This document shows positions 16,981-27,036 of a stretch of DNA of 64,000 nt, in pieces. The notes under the pieces were generated by a model. The model saw nothing but the letters and a program-made list of their open reading frames with translations. It searched no databases and had not been told where the DNA came from. Every line of letters begins with the position of its first letter. Within the stretch, counting starts at the first letter, position 1. A program made the translations under genes and the position numbers. This DNA is from Bacillus sp. REN16 (GTDB taxonomy: Bacteria > Bacillota > Bacilli > Bacillales > Bacillaceae_L), in assembly GCF_020731355.1 (NCBI RefSeq), contig NZ_JAJFZK010000001.1, forward strand, positions 186,001 to 250,000. The letters run 5' to 3'.

Positions 16981-18972
16981 ATGACAGAGAAAAAGCGTAG
17001 AGGAATCGTTGCCGAGGATTTATATGAATTAAAAACAGTTAATGATCCGCAATTTTCTCCAGATGGGCAGAGATTCGTGTTTGTGGAGACAGAAATAAAT
17101 AAAGAAAAACATGAGTATAATTCTCACTTATATGTTGGAACAGTTGATGGGAAGGTTACACAGTGGACTTATGGGAATGTTCGGGATGGATCGCCACGTT
17201 GGTCACCTGATGGAGAATCAGTCGCGTTCGTATCAAATCGTTCAGGAAAACAGCAAATTTTTGTTATGAATGCAAATGGTGGAGAACCGAAGCAAATTAC
17301 ATATTGTATGAATGGTGCCAGAAATCCAATTTGGTCTCCAGATGGTTCAAAAATTTTATTTGCAACCTCATTAGCTCCAGATGAAAGCATCAAAGATAAA
17401 GAAAACAAGAAAAAGGATGAAGATGAAAAGAAGCTTGAACCATTGGTTGTCGAGCGAATTCGTTATAAATCAGATACAGCAGGCTTTTTGGATAATAAGA
17501 ATCAACATCTCGCAGTACTTGACGTTGTTTCTGGTGAAGTAGAGCAGCTTACATCAGGTGAATTTGATTACGCCGCAGGCGATTGGTCACCAGATGGAAC
17601 GAAAATCACATTCGTGGGTGATATAAGTGAGGATTCAGATTATAATTTAATCTCTGATGTATATGTGATGTCAGTCGAAGATAAAAGCTACCATAAGATT
17701 ACGGCTAGTACTGGTAACTTTGGCTTGCCATCTTGGTCACCAGATGGCAAATATATTGCGATTATTGGGCATGAACAGGAATTTTCAGGTGCAACATTAC
17801 CGAAAATCTGGCTGTATACAAATGATAACGCAGAGTTAACTTGCTTAACCAGTGAGCTAGATGCATATGTTGGAGATTGTGTTGCTGCGGACTTTCAATT
17901 AGGTGGTTCAAATCAAGGAGTTATATGGAATGACGATAGCAGGAGCTTCTATTTCCTATTATCTAACCATGGAAATACGGGAGTTTATTATGGATCCATT
18001 GAAGGCGAGATGTATCCATCGTTATTTGAAAATCAACATGTATTCGCATTTACGGTAAATAATCACAAGGCAGTGGTAGGAATAAGTAAATCAACAGAGC
18101 CAGGCGACCTTTATCATTTGGATTTAAGTACCGGTGAATTAAATCGACTTACAAATGTAAATGAAGCCTTTTTGGAAGACGTTGAATTATCAGAGGCTGA
18201 GAGCTTTACATTCACCGCTCCAGATGGCTGGGAGATAAATGGTTGGGTTATGAAGCCATATGGTTATGAAGAGGGTAAAAAATATCCGACTATTGTTGAA
18301 GTGCATGGCGGCCCTCATGCGATGTATGCAGATACATATTTCCATGAGTTTCAGGTGTTAACAGGTAAAGGTTTTGTTGTTGTCTTCACAAATCCTCGCG
18401 GCAGTCATGGTTATGGTCAGCAATTTGTTGATGCTGTTCGTGGTGACTATGGTGGAAAGGATTATTTAGATGTTATGGCAGCAACTGATTATGCAGTCGA
18501 ACATTTTGATTTTGTCGATGAAACAAAGCTTGGTGTCACAGGTGGCAGCTATGGCGGTTTCATGACAAACTGGATTGTTGGTCACACAAATCGATTTAAA
18601 GCAGCAGTTACTCAACGTTCAATTTCAAACTGGCTTAGCTTTTATGGGGTAAGTGATATTGGATACTTCTTTACTGAATGGGAGCTAAAAGGAAATCTTC
18701 TTGAGAATGCTGAAAAATTATGGAATCATTCACCACTAAAGTATGTGGGTAATGTGGAGACGCCTTTATTAATTATCCATGGTGAGCGTGATTTCCGTTG
18801 TCCAATCGAACAAGCTGAACAGTTCTACGTGGCATTAAAGCATCAAAAGAAACCAACTAAATTTGTTCGTTTCCCTGGAAGTAACCATGAATTATCAAGA
18901 AGCGGTAATCCCAAATTAAGATTGTCACGTCTTAACCATATTAAAGACTGGTTTGTAGATTATCTTATATAA
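16981..18972 (+). CDS. S9-family acylaminoacyl/oligopeptidase (YuxL-like)
   Basis: A cytoplasmic serine peptidase of 663 residues. An N-terminal seven-bladed beta-propeller with TolB-like repeats (repeated WSPDGxxI/V, e.g. WSPDGESVAF, WSPDGSKILF, WSPDGTKITF, WSPDGKYIAI) gates an alpha/beta-hydrolase domain. The catalytic Ser is in GVTGGSYGGFM, Asp in IHGERDFRCP, and His in FPGSNHELS. It is likely to remove acylated or blocked amino acids from short peptides. The start ATG at 16981 has GGGAGAAGG upstream; the longer upstream frame is poor coding sequence. Confidence 0.92.
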   Translation: MTEKKRRGIVAEDLYELKTVNDPQFSPDGQRFVFVETEINKEKHEYNSHLYVGTVDGKVTQWTYGNVRDGSPRWSPDGESVAFVSNRSGKQQIFVMNANGGEPKQITYCMNGARNPIWSPDGSKILFATSLAPDESIKDKENKKKDEDEKKLEPLVVERIRYKSDTAGFLDNKNQHLAVLDVVSGEVEQLTSGEFDYAAGDWSPDGTKITFVGDISEDSDYNLISDVYVMSVEDKSYHKITASTGNFGLPSWSPDGKYIAIIGHEQEFSGATLPKIWLYTNDNAELTCLTSELDAYVGDCVAADFQLGGSNQGVIWNDDSRSFYFLLSNHGNTGVYYGSIEGEMYPSLFENQHVFAFTVNNHKAVVGISKSTEPGDLYHLDLSTGELNRLTNVNEAFLEDVELSEAESFTFTAPDGWEINGWVMKPYGYEEGKKYPTIVEVHGGPHAMYADTYFHEFQVLTGKGFVVVFTNPRGSHGYGQQFVDAVRGDYGGKDYLDVMAATDYAVEHFDFVDETKLGVTGGSYGGFMTNWIVGHTNRFKAAVTQRSISNWLSFYGVSDIGYFFTEWELKGNLLENAEKLWNHSPLKYVGNVETPLLIIHGERDFRCPIEQAEQFYVALKHQKKPTKFVRFPGSNHELSRSGNPKLRLSRLNHIKDWFVDYLI

Positions 18973-18979
18973 GATTTAG

Positions 18980-19008
18980 AGGCACTAGTGGTAAGCTAGT
19001 GTCTTTTT
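18980..19008 (+). terminator. Terminator after the S9 peptidase gene
   Basis: Stem GGCACTAG / CTAGTGTC with loop TGGTAAG, followed by TTTTTCT. Confidence 0.8.
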
Positions 19009-19111
19009 CTATGAAATTTTTTGGTAGGAATGCCCAAATGGGTGTACAATATGAAGTAAGATAAATTAAATGAATCCGCAAAGTGGATTGAATTTTTTCG
19101 AGGGGATACGT

Positions 19112-19732
19112 ATGGATATTGAAACAATCAAAGAACTCATTACAATGAAAAATATTGAAGAATTGTTAGGGGAATACCGGTCATTTGGTCCCTTGCCTGG
19201 AATTTTTCTTCCAATGCTAGAAGCGTTTCTCCCGTTTCTGCCTTTAGTGGCATTTGTTGTGGCCAATGCAAATGCGTTTGGGCTTTGGCTCGGATTTTTA
19301 TATTCCTGGATAGGGGCCATTGGTGGTTCTTTGCTCGTCTTCTTCCTGGTTCGTAAGTACGGTCAAAAACGATTCTTTTCATTTGTCAGTCGACATCAAA
19401 AAGTAAAGAATCTGGTTAACTGGGTAGAAAGACATGGGTTTGGGCCATTATTTCTCTTATTATGCTTTCCTTTCACCCCATCAGCGGTGATTAATTTGGT
19501 AGCAGGGCTATCGAGGGTAAGTATTCCTCAATTTGTTTTAGCCGTTTTAAGTGGAAAATTAGTAATGATATTCACCATTAGCTTCATAGGCTATGATATA
19601 CGAGCTCTTTTTCAACAGCCAGTCCGTACGATTATCGTTGTCGTTATTATTTTTGTCCTTTGGATTGTTGGGAAAAGAGTTGAAGCATGGTTAAAAGTAA
19701 AGCCAAAGCTCCTTAAAGAGGATGAGGCTTAA
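19112..19732 (+). CDS. yhjE: TVP38/TMEM64-family (VTT) membrane protein (YhjE-like)
   Basis: A 206-residue polytopic membrane protein of the SNARE-associated/DedA-like superfamily, members of which act in lipid movement across the bilayer. Typical are the re-entrant segment LPGIFLPMLEAFLPFLPLVAF and the second motif FPFTPSAVINLVAGLSR. The ATG used has GAGGGG upstream; the in-frame start at 19070 would add 14 residues without a ribosome binding site. Length equals B. subtilis YhjE, and sipV follows 39 bp downstream as in that species. Confidence 0.88.
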   Translation: MDIETIKELITMKNIEELLGEYRSFGPLPGIFLPMLEAFLPFLPLVAFVVANANAFGLWLGFLYSWIGAIGGSLLVFFLVRKYGQKRFFSFVSRHQKVKNLVNWVERHGFGPLFLLLCFPFTPSAVINLVAGLSRVSIPQFVLAVLSGKLVMIFTISFIGYDIRALFQQPVRTIIVVVIIFVLWIVGKRVEAWLKVKPKLLKEDEA

Positions 19733-19771
19733 CACTAATACTAACACTTTAAAACGAAGGGTGGAGTTGGA

Positions 19772-20332
19772 ATGGAGGAGACCCCAGCGAAAAATAAGCA
19801 GACCTTTTCTTTTATTAAAGCTTTAGGCGTCAGTCTCGTCATCGTTGTGTTTTTGCGGACCTTTTTCTTTACAAACTATATAGTTGAAGGCGAATCAATG
19901 ATGCCAACACTTCAGGATGGTAACCTCTTAATGGTGAACAAAATTGGAATGAAAATTGGGGAGCTTGACCGCTTTGATATTATTGTATTTCACAAAAATA
20001 AAGAAGAGGATTTTGTAAAACGAGTCATCGGTTTGCCTGGAGACACCATTGAATATAGGGATGACGTCCTTTATATAAATGGAAAAAGTGTTCCTGAACC
20101 ATTCCTAAACAAATTTAAAGAAGGATTAATTACAGGACAATTAACAGGTGACTTCACCCTTGAGGAAGTAGCAGGAGAGTCAACAGTCCCAGAAAATCAT
20201 CTTTTCGTTATTGGAGATAATCGCTTAGACAGCTGGGATAGCCGCCATTTCGGATTTGTGAGTATGGAACAGGTTGTTGGTAAGGTAAATATTAAATACT
20301 GGCCATTCGACAAAATGGAATTATTATATTAA
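19772..20332 (+). CDS. sipV: Type I signal peptidase (SipV/SipS-like)
   Basis: Cleaves signal peptides of secreted proteins on the outer face of the membrane. The 186-residue protein has one N-terminal membrane anchor (about residues 13-36). The Ser/Lys dyad is Ser42 in EGESMMPTL and Lys83 in DFVKRVIGLPGD, and the box IGDNRLDSWDSRHFG follows. This is the one-anchor Bacillus type. GGGTGGAGTTGG precedes the ATG. Likely co-transcribed with the VTT protein. Confidence 0.92.
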   Translation: MEETPAKNKQTFSFIKALGVSLVIVVFLRTFFFTNYIVEGESMMPTLQDGNLLMVNKIGMKIGELDRFDIIVFHKNKEEDFVKRVIGLPGDTIEYRDDVLYINGKSVPEPFLNKFKEGLITGQLTGDFTLEEVAGESTVPENHLFVIGDNRLDSWDSRHFGFVSMEQVVGKVNIKYWPFDKMELLY

Positions 20333-20358
20333 AAAAATTCAAATTCGATAACAATTTC

Positions 20359-20390
20359 AAAGAGCTCAGCAGAAATTCGAGTTCTTTTTT
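20359..20390 (+). terminator. Terminator after sipV
   Basis: Stem AAGAGCTC / GAGTTCTT (one wobble) with an 11-nt loop and TTTTTT. Confidence 0.65.
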
Positions 20391-20446
20391 GGCTTGGATA
20401 TGATAAAATAGTACCAAAATTGTGAAAGTGGAAGGGAGGTTTTGAA

Positions 20447-23400
20447 ATGGGGACTAAAATACAAGTTCTACAAACTAAAATAACTCCACCAAATTTAAAG
20501 GATATCATATTACGTAGACCGTCGTTAATGAAGAAAATGAAAACGATTCCACGCTACCCGCTAACCATCCTGCATTCTGGAGCAGGTTACGGAAAAACAA
20601 CTGCACTTGCATCCTTTATTCATGATCAGAAAAATACGTCCTGCTGGTATAGTGTCGGTACAAATGATGATGATATTATTCCTTTTCTAACATATGTAGT
20701 CTATGCAATTCGAAAGAATCACCAAGGTTTCGGAACAGAACTACTTCTTTTTGCTGAAAATATTGAACGATATGTACGTGATGAAGAAATAAGAACGCTT
20801 TGTTCGTTGTTTATAAATGAGATAACTGTATTAAATAAGGATGTCATGCTTATTATCGATGACTATCACTTAATTCAGCACTCTTCCTCAATTGACCATT
20901 GGATGACATGGTTGATACAACATCTTCCAATGAATTTAAATCTTGTAATCTCAAGTCGGATAAAACCAAACTGGGACTTTCTAACTTCAATGATGGTGAA
21001 AGGGGAACTCCTCGAGCTTAAACAGCGCGACCTTATGTTTTCATTTGATGAAGTAGAAGTTCTCTTAAGTGATTTTTATGAGGGGGATTTGACTGAACAG
21101 GATATTAAGAAAATCTTTTCATTAACAGAAGGGTGGATCATCGCGATTGGAATGATTCGGGGGCAGATCTCTTCGGGTGGAGGATTAGAAGCGATTCTCA
21201 ATAATAAATCGAAATCACTTGATGAATTGTTTCGTTTTCTCGCAATGGAAGTGTTCTTGAAACAGCCGCCAATGGTTCAACAATTTCTAGAGAATACGTG
21301 TATTTTCGATGAATTAAACGGAAAAGTATGCGATGAAGTTTTAGGAATTAGAAGCTCAGGTGAAATGCTAAAGGAGCTTTCAGACCATAATCTCTTTTTA
21401 TTATCTATTGGTGAAGGTCAATACCGTTACCATGCATTGTTTAAAGAGTTTCTGGAGCAGCGTCTATTTTCAACAAATCAGAGGCATTTCGATAATCTTC
21501 ATATTCAAACCGCTCGATTTTATCAAAGAATAGGAGATTTTAATCAAGCAATCTACCATCTTGAGGCAACCCAGGACTTTGAAAGAATAGCAGAAATTCT
21601 CCACCACTATGGAGAGAAAATGATTCAAAATGGGCAGCTTGAAGGATTGCTTGATCGGATTAAAAAGATTCCCGAATCACTGATGAATCATTATTATCTA
21701 CTGTGGCTATACAAAGGAGAAGCATTAAGATACCGTTGTTCCTATAACGAGGCCGAGGATTGTTACATAAAAACTATTCGCTTTGCTAAATCTGCACGAG
21801 ATTTAGTGGGATTAAGCAAGGCTTATGAAGGACAAGCGAAAATTTATCTTGATACAATCCAACCGGGAAAAGCAGAGCGATATTTATTACAGGCAATTGA
21901 AGCACTTGAAGAGAATAAAGCTTCTTCAAGCGAAGATAAGAGTAGAGTATATCAATTAATGGCTGAAAATCTGGCTAATGCAGGACACGCGAATAAAGCG
22001 AAAAAATGGTATGAAAAAGGACGAGAGCTAAATATTCCACTTTTAGATGGAAACTTAGAAGCAAGATTATATTTGCGAACTGGAAAGCTAGTTGAGGCAA
22101 AAAAAATTCTGTCTCAACGGAAAGTAGTTGAAAAGAATCAAAAAACGGTACATTTACAGCAATCCCACCGTGAAACAGACTTGTTGTTATCGTTAATTGA
22201 GGCATTTATGGGTAATGGGCAAGCTGCCAAAGAACTCGCGGAATCAGGAATTAAACAGGGAGTTCAATTTCAGGCACCGTTTGTTGAAGCATGTGGCTGG
22301 ATGCGGATGGGACATGCGGTACAGCTACTGGATAAATATGATGCCTCACTTGCAACACAGTGCTATGAAACAGCGCTTGAAATAATGGATGAATTAAATG
22401 TGGCTAGAGGAAAAGCAGAGCCTTTAATGGGTTTATGTATTTTATACGGAAATAGAGGAATGCATGATCGTGCCATTGAATTTGGTAATAAAGCCTTGAA
22501 GGAAACAGAAAAGGTAAAGGATGCTTGGCTATCCGCACTTATTTTACTATGTATGGGTATTTCATCTGTCCATAATGAAAAATGCGAGGACGCGAACATA
22601 TATCTGAAAAGATGTGAAGCTTTGTATACAAACTGTGGTGATCAATACGGGATTGTTTTAACACAGCTTTGGTTAGCATTTCTCCATTATCACCAAAAAG
22701 ACAAAGTCACATTTAATGAAGTCATTTCTAGTTTCCTAAAAAATATGCAGGTTGGGGGCTATGACTTTATCCTGACAAAACGCACAACATTCGGTCCGCT
22801 GGATTTATATAATGTTGTTCCATTGTTACTCCATGCGCAAAAGGAAGGAATTCATCTTGCATATGTCAATCAGCTCCTAAATAATTTGGGCTATTCAAAT
22901 ATTACATCCCATCCTGGCTACACATTGCGCATTCAAACATTAGGTAGATTCCGAGTGTGGCTTGGCAGCCAAGAGGTGGAAGAATCCGATTGGCAACGCG
23001 GGAAGGCAAAGGAGCTGCTTGAGCTCTTTGTTACATTGCGAAATACAATGATTGACCGAGAAGAAATATTTGCGACTCTATGGCCTGATCATGATGAGGC
23101 GGCGGCAGCTAGAGACTTTAAGGTGGCATTAAATGCATTAAATAACGCACTGGAGCCAAACCGAGTGGCAAGATCAACACCTTTTTTCATCCAGCGAATA
23201 GGTTCAGCTTATGGACTTAATCAACAAGCAGGCTATCAGCTTGATATTATTGAGTTTGAGGAATGGATCCACGCAGGATTACATGAGAAAGATTCCGAGC
23301 AGATTATAAAATGCTTAAGACGGGCACTGGAGTATTATGAGGGTGATTATTTACCCAATCGCAGATATGAAGATTGGTGTTTAAGTGAAAGAGAACGCCT

Positions 23401-23683
23401 TCAAGTATTGTTTTTACGAGGGTCTGAACGGATTGCACAAAGCTTTGTACAATCGGAAGAGTTTGACGAAGCCATTTATTGGTGCGAACAAATTTTAGCT
23501 AAGGACCGGACGTGGGAGGAAGCCTATCGTTTATTGATGTTTTGCTACTACCATAAAAACAATCGACCTCAAGCGATTAAATGGTACAAAAAATGTGTGT
23601 CAGCATTGGAAGATGAGTTAGGAGTCGACCCAATGCAACCTACTAAACAAATGTACGACATGGTTCTTCAGCATCAGCCCTAA
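20447..23683 (+). CDS. STAND-ATPase / TPR / BTAD transcriptional activator
   Basis: A 1078-residue MalT-like regulator. The N-terminal ATPase has Walker A HSGAGYGKTT (about residues 43-52) and a Walker B region MLIIDDYHLI (about 134-143). A long helical TPR-like sensor spans about residues 360-820. The C-terminus (from about 826, LRIQTLGRFRVWLG) is an OmpR-type winged helix followed by a bacterial transcriptional activation domain ending DELGVDPMQPTKQMYDM. In SARP-type proteins this pair binds direct repeats with an 11-bp period. Two such repeats occur downstream at 26955 and 34709. It stands first in the acyl-CoA/ABC block and is probably its activator, sensing a pathway metabolite through the TPR part. 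The start has GGGAGG upstream. Confidence 0.9.
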   Translation: MGTKIQVLQTKITPPNLKDIILRRPSLMKKMKTIPRYPLTILHSGAGYGKTTALASFIHDQKNTSCWYSVGTNDDDIIPFLTYVVYAIRKNHQGFGTELLLFAENIERYVRDEEIRTLCSLFINEITVLNKDVMLIIDDYHLIQHSSSIDHWMTWLIQHLPMNLNLVISSRIKPNWDFLTSMMVKGELLELKQRDLMFSFDEVEVLLSDFYEGDLTEQDIKKIFSLTEGWIIAIGMIRGQISSGGGLEAILNNKSKSLDELFRFLAMEVFLKQPPMVQQFLENTCIFDELNGKVCDEVLGIRSSGEMLKELSDHNLFLLSIGEGQYRYHALFKEFLEQRLFSTNQRHFDNLHIQTARFYQRIGDFNQAIYHLEATQDFERIAEILHHYGEKMIQNGQLEGLLDRIKKIPESLMNHYYLLWLYKGEALRYRCSYNEAEDCYIKTIRFAKSARDLVGLSKAYEGQAKIYLDTIQPGKAERYLLQAIEALEENKASSSEDKSRVYQLMAENLANAGHANKAKKWYEKGRELNIPLLDGNLEARLYLRTGKLVEAKKILSQRKVVEKNQKTVHLQQSHRETDLLLSLIEAFMGNGQAAKELAESGIKQGVQFQAPFVEACGWMRMGHAVQLLDKYDASLATQCYETALEIMDELNVARGKAEPLMGLCILYGNRGMHDRAIEFGNKALKETEKVKDAWLSALILLCMGISSVHNEKCEDANIYLKRCEALYTNCGDQYGIVLTQLWLAFLHYHQKDKVTFNEVISSFLKNMQVGGYDFILTKRTTFGPLDLYNVVPLLLHAQKEGIHLAYVNQLLNNLGYSNITSHPGYTLRIQTLGRFRVWLGSQEVEESDWQRGKAKELLELFVTLRNTMIDREEIFATLWPDHDEAAAARDFKVALNALNNALEPNRVARSTPFFIQRIGSAYGLNQQAGYQLDIIEFEEWIHAGLHEKDSEQIIKCLRRALEYYEGDYLPNRRYEDWCLSERERLQVLFLRGSERIAQSFVQSEEFDEAIYWCEQILAKDRTWEEAYRLLMFCYYHKNNRPQAIKWYKKCVSALEDELGVDPMQPTKQMYDMVLQHQP

Positions 23684-23703
23684 CTTAATTTTACTTTTTT
23701 GAT

Positions 23704-23738
23704 AAACCATTATCCTCTTGGAATGGTTTATTTTTTTA
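23704..23738 (+). terminator. Terminator after the BTAD regulator gene
   Basis: Stem AAACCATT / AATGGTTT with a 10-nt loop, followed by ATTTTTTTATTTTT. Confidence 0.85.
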
Positions 23739-23752
23739 TTTTTAAAAACATA

Positions 23753-23780
23753 TTGAAAAGTCAGATATTATGTATATAAT
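23753..23780 (+). promoter_or_regulatory. Sigma-A promoter of the tetR-ligase-synthase unit
   Basis: TTGAAA (23753-23758), 16-bp spacer, TATAAT (23775-23780). It lies directly before the TetR-family gene and after a terminator, so it starts a separate unit. Confidence 0.75.
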
Positions 23781-23801
23781 AAAAATTGAGAGGTGATTCA
23801 G

Positions 23802-24407
23802 GTGTCAGAAACAACAAACTCAGATCAAAAAGTATTGACCCCTAAAGGTTTAGAGACAAGAGAGAAACTACTACGAGCAGCAGAAGAGGTATTTGGACAA
23901 AAGGGATACTATGAGACTTCAATTGTAAATATTTCACAAGAAGCAAATGTAGCACAGGGGACCTTTTATAATTATTTCCCATCCAAAAAAGATATTTTTG
24001 ATGAACTCATTCGTCAATATAGCCGGGAGCTTCGTTTGGCCATTAAAGAAGAAATGGGTAAAGCTAAAACCTTCGAGGAAGCACAACGGAAAGGATTTAA
24101 GGCCTTCTTTACTTGGGTCAAGGACCGTAGAAATCTATATAGTATCGTTCAACAAGCGGTAGTTGTGGATAAGGATCTTTATCGCTGGTATTACGATAAA
24201 CTTGCTAATGGATTCTCAAAAAGTTTGTCTGCTGGAATAGGTGTAGGAGAATTTAAAGAGATTGATCAAGAAACGGTTGCCTATTGCTTGATGTCGATTG
24301 GTCAGTTTCTTGGTATGAGATGGGTGTATTGGGAACAGCAGGACGTTCCTGAAGAGGCTTTTGAGGCAGCAATGACGCTTGTTTTTGAAGGGTTAAAAAA
24401 AGGATAG
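23802..24407 (+). CDS. TetR/AcrR-family regulator
   Basis: A 201-residue repressor with the TetR helix-turn-helix between residues of about 20 and 65 (FGQKGYYETSIVNISQEA, VAQGTFYNYFPSKKDIFDEL). The C-terminal ligand domain is of the type seen in fatty-acid and acyl-CoA regulators. GTG at 23802 is preferred because GAGAGGTGA lies just upstream; GTG at 23793 overlaps that site. It heads an apparent unit with the acyl-CoA ligase (17 bp downstream) and the first synthase-like gene. An acyl-CoA or carboxylic acid effector is inferred from its neighbours. Confidence 0.87.
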   Translation: MSETTNSDQKVLTPKGLETREKLLRAAEEVFGQKGYYETSIVNISQEANVAQGTFYNYFPSKKDIFDELIRQYSRELRLAIKEEMGKAKTFEEAQRKGFKAFFTWVKDRRNLYSIVQQAVVVDKDLYRWYYDKLANGFSKSLSAGIGVGEFKEIDQETVAYCLMSIGQFLGMRWVYWEQQDVPEEAFEAAMTLVFEGLKKG

Positions 24408-24424
24408 AAGGGAGAGTACAAAAT

Positions 24425-25906
24425 ATGCAGGGCATTGCTTACTGGATTGAAAAAAGGGCTGAATTACATCCGAGGCGTATTGCCATTATCACAGAAAAGG
24501 AACAAATTACCTATAAAACGCTTAGTCAAGATGTAAACCATTTAGCTTCACACTTAAAACTTAAGTTGGATATAAAAAGAGGGGACCGTATCGCAATCTT
24601 GTCTCAAAATAGATATGAATACATAGTATTATTATTTGCTATCGCTAAGCTGGAATGTATTGCGGTCCCTCTTAATATTCGTTTAACAGTAAATGAACTT
24701 GTTTATCAGATAAATGATAGTGAGTCAGAGACACTTTTTATAGAAGACATCTATCAACAAACATCCAATGCTTTGGAAGTGGAAACTAGCCTGAAAGAAA
24801 TCATATCCATTGACACAATAAGATGCCTAGAAGTTGGAAATGAGAAGGTTTCAGTTGAAATTAATGAAAGCGCTCCCTATTTGATTTGTTATACCTCCGG
24901 AACAACTGGAAAACCGAAGGGAGCGGTTCTGACACAGAATAATATGTTTTGGAATGCGATTAATAATTCGCTCGCAATTGATATCACATCTAGTGATCGT
25001 TCCCTTTTATTACTTCCGCTCTTTCATATAGGAGGTATAGGCCTATTTGCATTTCCAACTTTGTATGCTGGTGGGGCCATCATACTACCTGAGGGGAAAT
25101 TTGATTCTGAGAGGGCCTTAAGGATGATTGAACAGCACCAGGCATCAATCGTAATGGGTGTTCCTACAATTCATCAGGCAATTTTACATAGTCCGTCGTT
25201 TGATAAAACAAATTTGAAATCTGTTCGCTGGTTTTACAATGGAGGTGCCCCATGTCCACTTGAAATTATCAAAGCGTTTTTTGATAAGGGGTTATTATTT
25301 GGCCAAGGATTTGGGATGACCGAAACATCACCTACCCTCTTTATGCTTTTGAAAGAGGATGCCGAACGAAAAATGGGTTCAATTGGAAAGCCAGCTTTGT
25401 TTTGTGAGTACAAATTAATAGATTCAAAGGGTAATGTTGTTAAAGAAGGCGATGTTGGAGAGCTTATCGTTCGGGGACCAAATGTGATGAAGAAATATTG
25501 GAACAGACCGGAAGCAACAGCTGAGGCTCTTCGCGATGAATGGTTGTATACCGGAGATTTAGCAAGGGTTGATGACGAAGGATTTTTGTATATTGTTGGA
25601 AGGAAAAAGGAAATGATTATTTCTGGCGGGGAAAATATATATCCATTAGAAGTTGAACAAATCATTGGGAAGCTAGCAGATGTTGAAGAAGTAGCTGTTG
25701 TTGGGGTTGTCGATCAGAAATGGGGAGAAGTCCCGGTAGCTTTTGTTGTAAAAACGAAGGAGAGTTTAGTAACAGAAGAAGAAATCATCCAATATTGTAA
25801 TCAATTTATAGCAAAATACAAGATTCCGAAAAAAATAGAATTTATTGATCAACTCCCTAGGAATGCGACTGGAAAAATCCAAAAGAACCTTCTAGTGAAT
25901 TTATGA
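24425..25906 (+). CDS. AMP-forming acyl-CoA ligase (first of the block)
   Basis: An ANL-superfamily enzyme of 493 residues activating a carboxylic acid to its CoA thioester. Motifs in order: [56 protein letters not shown] and the catalytic Lys in NATGKIQKN near the end. The region before the GMTE motif, which lines the substrate pocket, differs from lcfB, so another acid is likely. AGAAGGGAGAG precedes the ATG. The next gene, a ketoacyl-synthase-like protein, starts 14 bp downstream. Confidence 0.9.
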   Translation: MQGIAYWIEKRAELHPRRIAIITEKEQITYKTLSQDVNHLASHLKLKLDIKRGDRIAILSQNRYEYIVLLFAIAKLECIAVPLNIRLTVNELVYQINDSESETLFIEDIYQQTSNALEVETSLKEIISIDTIRCLEVGNEKVSVEINESAPYLICYTSGTTGKPKGAVLTQNNMFWNAINNSLAIDITSSDRSLLLLPLFHIGGIGLFAFPTLYAGGAIILPEGKFDSERALRMIEQHQASIVMGVPTIHQAILHSPSFDKTNLKSVRWFYNGGAPCPLEIIKAFFDKGLLFGQGFGMTETSPTLFMLLKEDAERKMGSIGKPALFCEYKLIDSKGNVVKEGDVGELIVRGPNVMKKYWNRPEATAEALRDEWLYTGDLARVDDEGFLYIVGRKKEMIISGGENIYPLEVEQIIGKLADVEEVAVVGVVDQKWGEVPVAFVVKTKESLVTEEEIIQYCNQFIAKYKIPKKIEFIDQLPRNATGKIQKNLLVNL

Positions 25907-25920
25907 AAGGACGGTAAAAC

Positions 25921-26934
25921 ATGAGAACAGATAAGATTGGAATTGAAGCAACAGGTGTATATTTTCCAAAAGGAATTGAAACAGCAACGGAATTGTCTAA
26001 AAAAACTGGAATTTCTGAACAGGTTATAATTGAAAAATTCGGTTTGTATCAAAAGCATGTGGCGGATGATTCAATGCAAGCAACAGACCTCGGAATCGAA
26101 GCAGCCAGACAAATCCTATCAAAGATAGATCCTCTATCGATTGATATTGTGATCTATTTTGGAAGTCCTCATAAGGATTACTTGGTTTGGTCATGTGCAC
26201 CTAAACTTCAATATGAGCTGGGGACAAAAAATGCCTATGCGTTTGAATTAATGAATGTGAGCTCTTGTTTTCCAATTGCTTTAAAAGTAGCAAAGGATAT
26301 GCTTCGATCTGATGAAAAAATCAAAAATATTCTCCTTGTTGGAGGCTGTAAGGAATCTCAAATTATAGATTATGATAATCCTCGTTCTAGGTTTATGTTT
26401 AATTTTGGAGATGGCGGGACGGCGGCATTAATAACGAAAAATTCTACCACAAGTGAAATTCTTGAAAGCTCGATCATCACGGATGGTTCATTCTATGAAG
26501 ATGTTCGTGTACCGGCCGGAGGCTCCAAATTGTTTCCAAGCTTGGAAACAGTAAAAAATAGACAGCATTATATCGACGTTCTTGATCCGTCCAGCATGAA
26601 AGAACGGCTTGACCCTGTATCGATTCCAAATTTCGAAAGAGTTATACGGCAAGCAGTACAAAATAGTGGATATTCACCTCAAGACATAAAAGTTCTTCTC
26701 CCACTTCATACGAAACGCTCCATGTTTAGAGAATTACTTCAAACATTACAAATACCAGAAGAAAACACAGTTTATTTAGATCATCATGGACATATGTCCG
26801 CTCTTGACCCTTGTATTGGTCTCCATTTTGCTAACGAACAAGGAAAATTAAAAAATGGGGATATTTGCGTAGCGGTAAGTGCTGGAACAGGTTACACATG
26901 GGCAGCCACTGCTATACAATGGAAGGCTAGCTGA
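25921..26934 (+). CDS. Ketoacyl-synthase-III-like (thiolase-fold) protein 1
   Basis: A 337-residue thiolase-fold protein related to FabH and HMG-CoA synthase. Cys116 in MNVSSCFPIAL aligns with the FabH nucleophile and His263 in LLPLHTKRSM with its catalytic His. The Asn of the usual GN motif is replaced by His291 in DHHGHMSALDP, so the triad reads Cys-His-His. The C-terminal glycine-rich strand SAGTGYTWAATAIQW is normal. It has the same length as the second copy in the block and aligns without gaps at all three sites. A CoA-linked Claisen condensation or thioester transfer is inferred; substrate unknown. Confidence 0.85.
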   Translation: MRTDKIGIEATGVYFPKGIETATELSKKTGISEQVIIEKFGLYQKHVADDSMQATDLGIEAARQILSKIDPLSIDIVIYFGSPHKDYLVWSCAPKLQYELGTKNAYAFELMNVSSCFPIALKVAKDMLRSDEKIKNILLVGGCKESQIIDYDNPRSRFMFNFGDGGTAALITKNSTTSEILESSIITDGSFYEDVRVPAGGSKLFPSLETVKNRQHYIDVLDPSSMKERLDPVSIPNFERVIRQAVQNSGYSPQDIKVLLPLHTKRSMFRELLQTLQIPEENTVYLDHHGHMSALDPCIGLHFANEQGKLKNGDICVAVSAGTGYTWAATAIQWKAS

Positions 26935-26954
26935 ATTATATACAAATGATCTAC

Positions 26955-26987
26955 TGTAACTAGAATGTAACTATTACCAAGTACGAT
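26955..26987 (+). promoter_or_regulatory. SARP/BTAD-type direct-repeat promoter of the ABC-importer operon
   Basis: TGTAACT (26955-26961) and TGTAACT (26966-26972) with an 11-bp period, then 9 bp, then a -10 TACGAT (26982-26987). There is no -35 box; the repeats occupy that place. The same arrangement precedes the second acyl-CoA ligase at 34709. This geometry is known for SARP activators, and a BTAD regulator is encoded 3.3 kb upstream. Confidence 0.75.
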
Positions 26988-27036
26988 TGTCGCAGGAGGT
27001 TTTACAGTTTTTATGATGAAAAAGGGGGAAGGAAAA